13,031 nt of DNA from Euperipatoides rowelli (lineage: Eukaryota > Onychophora > Udeonychophora > Euonychophora > Peripatopsidae): the NCBI GenBank assembly GCA_003024985.2, contig PXIH01S0003668.1, one strand, 5' to 3'. Of the stretch, positions 9,160 to 13,031 are shown piece by piece; positions within the stretch are counted from its first letter, which is position 1, and each line of letters begins with the position of its first letter. A program made the position numbers and the translations under genes. The notes below the pieces were generated by a model, which did no database searches, was not told the origin of the DNA, and saw only the letters and a program-made list of their open reading frames with translations.

Positions 9160-9937
9160 CCTTCGAATGAGCACGCTGCCGTAAATTTTATGACAAATTC
9201 TATTTTTTATAAAATGTGTATCTGTATGGTCTTGTGGGTTTATCTCTGCCTTCTATTCCTAAAACTAACTCCCCACTACAATTTTGGTAGGTTTTTACCC
9301 AGCACATAGTCCATTTTATAGTTATTTTTTTGAATTATATGTAAAAAGATGTCCAGACATAAATTTTACGACACGCGCCTGCTGATGTGATATTGACTTT
9401 CAGGTAGCGTAATACAAACATTATAAAACATTTAGGAATAAATTTATATATTTTTAAAATCAGAATTTAATACAGATTTCAAAAATCAAAACCAAAAAAT
9501 TCTATCTCTAACGACAGAGTAACAGTAATGGAAAATGTAAGATAAACTGGCTTTTTTTTTTTATTTATTTTATAGCCAACATTTAGAAAAAAAATCATAA
9601 AAAAATATGTTTGTTGGAATTTATTTTTCCTTTATTTATTAAAATTCCTGATAAAAAATAAAACAAAAAATACTATTAAAGTTTTTTTTCCTATCTGTTA
9701 TAGATTTTGACATATTTAACAATGTAATATTTGTATTTACAGTAAATACAAGTGTAATGAATGCTGACATTTAGAAAAAAAATCTGTTTGTTGGAATTTT
9801 TTTTTTCTTTATACTGTATATTAAAATTCCTGATAAAAAATCGAACTTAAATATGTGTAATAATTTCAAATATTTAGAAACTTTTATACATATGATTCTA
9901 TGAATCATAAAAATTTGTGCGCGCGCCCACTCTAAGG
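9160..9937. mobile_element. 778 bp piggyBac-like (TTAA) non-autonomous transposon
   Basis: Both ends abut TTAA (9156-9159 and 9938-9941), the target duplication of piggyBac and also Kolobok elements. The left end CCTTCGAATGAGCACGC and the complement of the right end CCTTAGAGTGGGCGCGC match at 13 of 17 positions, and both begin CCT, as piggyBac termini usually begin CCY (family knowledge). Inside each end sits a second shared block, TAAATTTTATGA at 9182-9193 and its counterpart AAATTTTTATGA on the other strand at 9905-9916. A further related block, ATAAATTTTACGACACGCGC, lies at 9359. There is no transposase, so it is a MITE-type deletion derivative that would have needed an autonomous relative. 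The diverged ends suggest an old copy. Confidence 0.6.
9574..9843 (+). repeat. Internal ~85 bp direct duplication
   Basis: Bases 9574-9662 and 9762-9843 share ACATTTAGAAAAAAAATC, TTTGTTGGAATTT and TTAAAATTCCTGATAAAAAA in the same order, about 182-188 bases apart. A short extra segment (ATAAAAAAATATG) is present only in the first copy. The pair lies wholly inside the TTAA-flanked element and is probably a feature of that family. Confidence 0.8.
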
Positions 9938-10019
9938 TTAAAGCCGTAATTGCAACGTTACTTTTTAATAGTAAAGTTGTAATCACAAACTACAGCTGTC
10001 GGGTTATAAATGAATGATA

Positions 10020-10277
10020 TGGCAAGAATTTATTTTCCGGACTCCCAATATGGCCGCCACAACTGGCGTTCAAATATTAAATTAGTAAACAAAGCACTGA
10101 TTGAATGCAGAAATATGAAGGGATTAGCTAAAATATTTTTTATATAAGCTGATATAGAACATTTTAGCTTATCCCTTCATTCTTTTTGCATTCGATCAGT
10201 GCTTTGTTCACTGGATTTAATATTCTAACGCCAGGTGTGGCGGTCATATAAGGGATCCGAAAAGTAAACTCTTGCCA
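10020..10277. mobile_element. 258 bp foldback MITE with target-site duplication
   Basis: The element is almost entirely two inverted arms: 10020-10134 and 10161-10277, around a 26-base centre. From the ends, TGGCAAGAATTTATTTTCCG on the left matches the complement TGGCAAGAGTTTACTTTTCG on the right. The match continues with a few mismatches through CCGCCACA.CTGGCGTT, AATATTAAAT, AACAAAGCACTGAT and GAATGCA to GAAGGGAT.AGCTAAAAT. The 7-mer AATGATA flanks both sides (10013-10019 and 10277-10283, overlapping the last base by one), implying a 6-7 bp target duplication. There is no coding capacity. I cannot assign the superfamily. Divergence between the arms indicates moderate age. Confidence 0.82.
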
Positions 10278-11335
10278 ATGATAATGCTAATTGCCTCACA
10301 TGACCAAATAAATATTTAAATTAATGTAAAGTTGTAATTTGCATATGCATGTATGACTTGTTTAAAAGTCAGCAAGCACAAGCAATCAAAGAGGATGTCT
10401 CTTAAAATATCTCGCCTTGTTTAGTCTTTTTCAAGATTTATTTTATTTTATTTCCAGAATTTATTAATTATAGTTGCAGCTTGTATATATTTATTACCTT
10501 TTCAAGAGATCACCTGAATAACTTGTAAAGAATCGTGAATAAATATTTCCTTCACTTTTATTCTCGTGTTGCAGTTTTATTCCATTTCAAAAACAAATAG
10601 CAGTATTTATCATCCAAATGCGTGGTGACAACCCTCACATTATTCTTAAGTTTACTCAGTTATTATTCTACGATATTAAGAGTGCGGTCAAGATCTTAGC
10701 TGCAATGGCCGCAAACATCATATCACATGCCGTGTATGTTTCAAGATATAGAGATAAATGTTTGACGTTCACTGGTGCATTTTTTGGATATTAAGATTTT
10801 TTATTTTGTTTTACTAAGCAGCTATATCAAAGTTGTACATGAAATAATTTAGTATAAAATCTAAATCGTTAAAATAGGACCGAGATCCTGGTATTGTATT
10901 CACTAGTTGCACAACTTCCAAATATACTAGTTGGACTTCACATAAATTAAAATCACACAGTATTAGACAAATGACATGGCCAAAATTTTATACTGAGCAA
11001 TAAAATGTTAGCACACAATGCTATCCGTGAGTAAAGCTATTTTTCTGTTATAGTGTGCAATATTTGAAAGTTGGCAATAACTTTTTTGTATAGAATGATA
11101 CTGGTGGGTTTTTTTTAACATCATTCATCCTCACACTTAGACATTATATATCATTTTAATAGCTTATAAACTTCTTCACACAAACATACACTACTTTTAT
11201 CACTTAAGGTTTTTTTTTATTCTATTTCCAAATTTTATTCAGCTCTGTCCATTATTAAAGTTTTTCTTGGGCTTGAAAATATTTTTAGTGTACTGTTTGT
11301 GCATTAAATCTAAGTGAATTCTATTTGTTTTTCAG

Positions 11336-11401
11336 ATTATCTGTAGACGTGGTGGAGAATGGTTTGCTTCATTTGGCCGTGAAAGAAATAGGGGAACTAA
11401 A
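11336..11401 (+). CDS. NDUFV1: NDUFV1 short internal exon linking FMN and SLBB domains
   Basis: This 66 bp exon encodes 22 codons, [20 protein letters not shown] followed by TK, phase 0 at both ends. The acceptor is TTTTTCAG|ATT and the donor AAA|GTGAGT, the only donor here with G at +3. It matches about residues 253-274 of human NDUFV1, the C[RK]RGG.WFA.FGR.RN.GTK segment that closes the FMN fold and leads into the SLBB (ubiquitin-like) domain. FASFGR rather than the human FAGFGR is what I recall from arthropod orthologues. The exon is so short that gene finders could miss it, but its in-frame fit between the flanking exons and its conserved sequence make it secure. Confidence 0.97.
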
Positions 11402-12367
11402 GTGAGTTCTCTTTAGATTTCAACTTATATAATAATAATTTCTAAATTGTAATCTGTCCTTAGTAATTTACAATAAATCTGAACCATCTACTTTTAAGTG
11501 GCTATTTACAATTATTTTGTAAATATGATCGTATTTTTCAGAGAATTGTCACACTTATTGATCACTATAAATTTACACAGGTAAAATTATAAAATAGAAT
11601 TTAGGTTGTTGCCAATAGCAACAGTGTCAATAAAAATTAATACTTAATTTTTTAATTTGGTCAATATTTTTTTTTTTTTAATTTATTGTGTTGAGAGATT
11701 CCAATAGATGTACAATTTTCTAAATCTTTGAATGAATGCAAATTAAGTGCGAAGTAAAAAGGGGGTATATTAGCATTCATTCTTCGTAGGTTGTATAACA
11801 CGAACTGTCTAGAGTTAACACTTTTAATGTTTTTATATATGTGGGTATTCCATTTGAAATCATTTTATATAAACAATATATACTCCAAGGAGTTTGGTAT
11901 ATGGTTTTTGATGAACAACAATATTCATAAGTGATTTTAGGCATGACAGGTTTTTTTTATTATAATTATGGATTATTTGTAGGCATTTATATGGCTTGAT
12001 GGGCAGATTGATAATGTAGGCATCTAATACTAATATATCAGCTGTCGTGTAAATTGTCTTAAAATTTCTAAAGGCAATAAAGCACAGCATGGAAATTAGT
12101 CTATATCTAGTTTAGAAGTTTATCAAAAATGACAAGGAACTTCAGTCATTTCACCCGCTACCCACTTAGCATTTCTTATCTCGTAGCTCCCAAATTTGCT
12201 CTTTATAATAACTATCCTTTTGAAAGTTTCCTCGACCTCTTTATTTATTTATTGTAAAAATATATATATAGTTTAGAATAACATGCAGTAAGTTATTTTA
12301 ACTTATGTTTCTATAAGATCTCCTTCAATTTGTTTTCATTGATTTGAAATCATAAATTTTCCTTTAG
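11402..12367 (+). other. NDUFV1: NDUFV1 intron, 966 bp, phase 0
   Basis: It runs from GTGAGT to TTTCCTTTAG. It is A+T-rich and essentially empty. The only structures I see are a 10 bp inverted repeat, GAATGAATGC (11730-11739) with GCATTCATTC (11773-11782), and a short TA-repeat near 12259. The minus-strand 76-codon frame at 11860-12090 resembles no protein family. Confidence 0.93.
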
Positions 12368-12534
12368 CTTTTTAATATTTCTGGCCATGTCAAATATCCT
12401 TGTACAGTTGAAGAAGAAATGTCTATACCTCTTAAAGAATTGATTGAACTACATTCCGGTGGTGTCACAGGAGGTTGGGACAATCTTTTAGGTGTGATCC
12501 CTGGAGGTTCATCTACCCCGGTTATACCTAAACA
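12368..12534 (+). CDS. NDUFV1: NDUFV1 internal exon: SLBB domain segment
   Basis: The exon is 167 bp: 55 codons plus two bases (CA, completing to His or Gln), starting phase 0 and ending phase 2. The acceptor is CCTTTAG|CTT and the donor ACA|GTAAGT. The product runs [55 protein letters not shown], about residues 275-330 of human NDUFV1. [24 protein letters not shown] is the SLBB/ubiquitin-like domain between the FMN domain and the C-terminal four-helix bundle that carries the N3 cluster cysteines. [16 protein letters not shown] is family-invariant. The next exon, with the ESCGQCTPCREG cluster motif, must lie beyond the right edge. The reading frame is intact. Confidence 0.98.
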
Positions 12535-12609
12535 GTAAGTAATCTGTTTTGCTTTTAATAGTAATTATTATTATTTTCTAGAATAAGTATTTTAACGCTT
12601 TGTTTGTCT

Positions 12610-12675
12610 TGTGCATCATATGCGCTACACACATCACATTTTCAGATGTTTGTGCTTCATATATTATGATGCACA
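12610..12675. repeat. 11 bp inverted repeat
   Basis: TGTGCATCATA (12610-12620) pairs exactly with TATGATGCACA (12665-12675) across a 44-base loop that itself contains CACATCACATTTTCAGATG. It lies about 75 bp after the splice donor, so it could be tested as an intronic RNA stem, but there is no evidence that it acts. Confidence 0.55.
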
Positions 12676-12758
12676 GTCCATATACTTTAAAATAAACACA
12701 AAACGCATCATTGTTAATTATCTCCTATATAAAAAAAGAAAATTTGCACTTCTGTCTG

Positions 12759-12800
12759 TCTATACAAATCGACAGTTTACAAGCCAGGATCGTGAAATTT
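12759..12800 (+). repeat. Diverged outlying copy of the tandem-array core
   Basis: TCTATACAAATCGACAGTTT at 12759-12778, followed by ACAAGC, is identical over 20 bases to the core of the 46 bp array unit that starts 150 bases later, then diverges (CAGGATCGTGAAATTTTACA). From memory, the CTGTCTGTC followed by GAAATTTTACAGAAGGGTGT resembles dispersed repeats common in invertebrate genomes. The array may have grown from such an element. Confidence 0.6.
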
Positions 12801-12908
12801 TACAGAAGGGTGTATGAAAACACGGCCGAGGCAACTAAAGAAATTTGAAATAAAAATTAATTACGGTCAATTTTTAATTAGTTAAAAACCGTTAAAATAC
12901 CAGGCTAG

Positions 12909-13031
12909 GCCGGGCAGTTTCTATACAAATCGACAGTTTGCAAGCGTAGATTACGCCGGGCAGTTTCTATACAAATCGACAGTTTGCAAGCGTAGATTAC
13001 GCCGGGTAGTTTCTATACAAATCGACAGTTT
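12909..13031 (+). repeat. 46 bp tandem repeat array, cut by window edge
   Basis: The unit GCCGGGCAGTTTCTATACAA + ATCGACAGTTTGCAAGCGTA + GATTAC is present at 12909-12954 and 12955-13000, identical. A third copy starts at 13001 and is cut after 31 bases, with one change (GCCGGGTAG). The near-identity implies recent expansion or homogenisation. The total copy number cannot be seen. The unit is clearly more GC-rich than the intron. Confidence 0.95.

Larger units (their letters stand above)
12535..13031 (+). other. NDUFV1: 5' part of the next NDUFV1 intron (phase 2)
   Basis: It begins GTAAGT and runs off the window. It contains a short hairpin (12610-12675), a repeat with a microsatellite-like TCTGTCTGTC (12751-12760), and the 46 bp tandem array. 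No coding sequence is supported; the 68-codon frame at 12611-12817 lies across repeats. Confidence 0.9.

Noticed and set aside
9771-9986. Minus-strand 71-codon frame
   Set aside because: It crosses the right boundary of the TTAA-flanked element and has low-complexity composition.
11571-11590. ACACAG/GTAAAA as a possible extra donor site or exon border
   Set aside because: No conserved peptide lies beside it, and the flanking NDUFV1 exons already join in frame without missing residues.
12909-13031. Regular repeats considered as a CRISPR array
   Set aside because: The units are contiguous tandem copies without unique spacers, in a eukaryotic intron.

Overview
This is a eukaryotic, almost certainly invertebrate animal, genomic window. 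It is strongly A+T-rich, most of it lacks long open frames, and four short well-conserved coding blocks have consensus GT..AG splice borders. The blocks on the + strand (2930-3034, 7542-7667, 11336-11401, 12368-12534) are consecutive internal exons of one nuclear gene: the FMN- and NADH-binding 51 kDa subunit of mitochondrial respiratory complex I (NDUFV1, bacterial Nqo1/NuoF). Together they encode 154 complete codons plus two bases, matching roughly residues 175-330 of the ~464-residue human protein. The first exons (transit peptide, N-terminal FMN/NADH glycine-rich loop) and the last exons (Cys cluster binding Fe-S centre N3) lie outside the window. The residues look closest to arthropod orthologues as I remember them, but that placement is an inference.

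Layout: 1-2929 is the end of an upstream intron. It opens with a minus-strand remnant of a non-LTR retrotransposon reverse transcriptase and also holds hairpins and degenerate repeats. The 4.5 kb intron 3035-7541 carries TACTGTA palindromes, a GC-richer LTR-like island, a purine-rich Lys/Arg-coding stretch, several inverted repeats, and a 754 bp element with terminal inverted repeats and a possible ATAG target duplication. The 3.7 kb intron 7668-11335 carries two non-autonomous DNA transposons: a 778 bp piggyBac-like element flanked by TTAA, and a 258 bp foldback MITE flanked by AATGATA. The 966 bp intron 11402-12367 is nearly featureless. The last, partial intron from 12535 ends in a 46 bp tandem array that runs off the window edge.

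The gene makes one mitochondrial enzyme subunit, and everything else seen is intronic mobile-element debris or simple repeat. I see no operon, tRNA, rRNA, CRISPR or defence system. No undescribed multi-gene system is present. The most novel material is the set of three apparently uncatalogued non-autonomous transposons inside the introns of a housekeeping gene.
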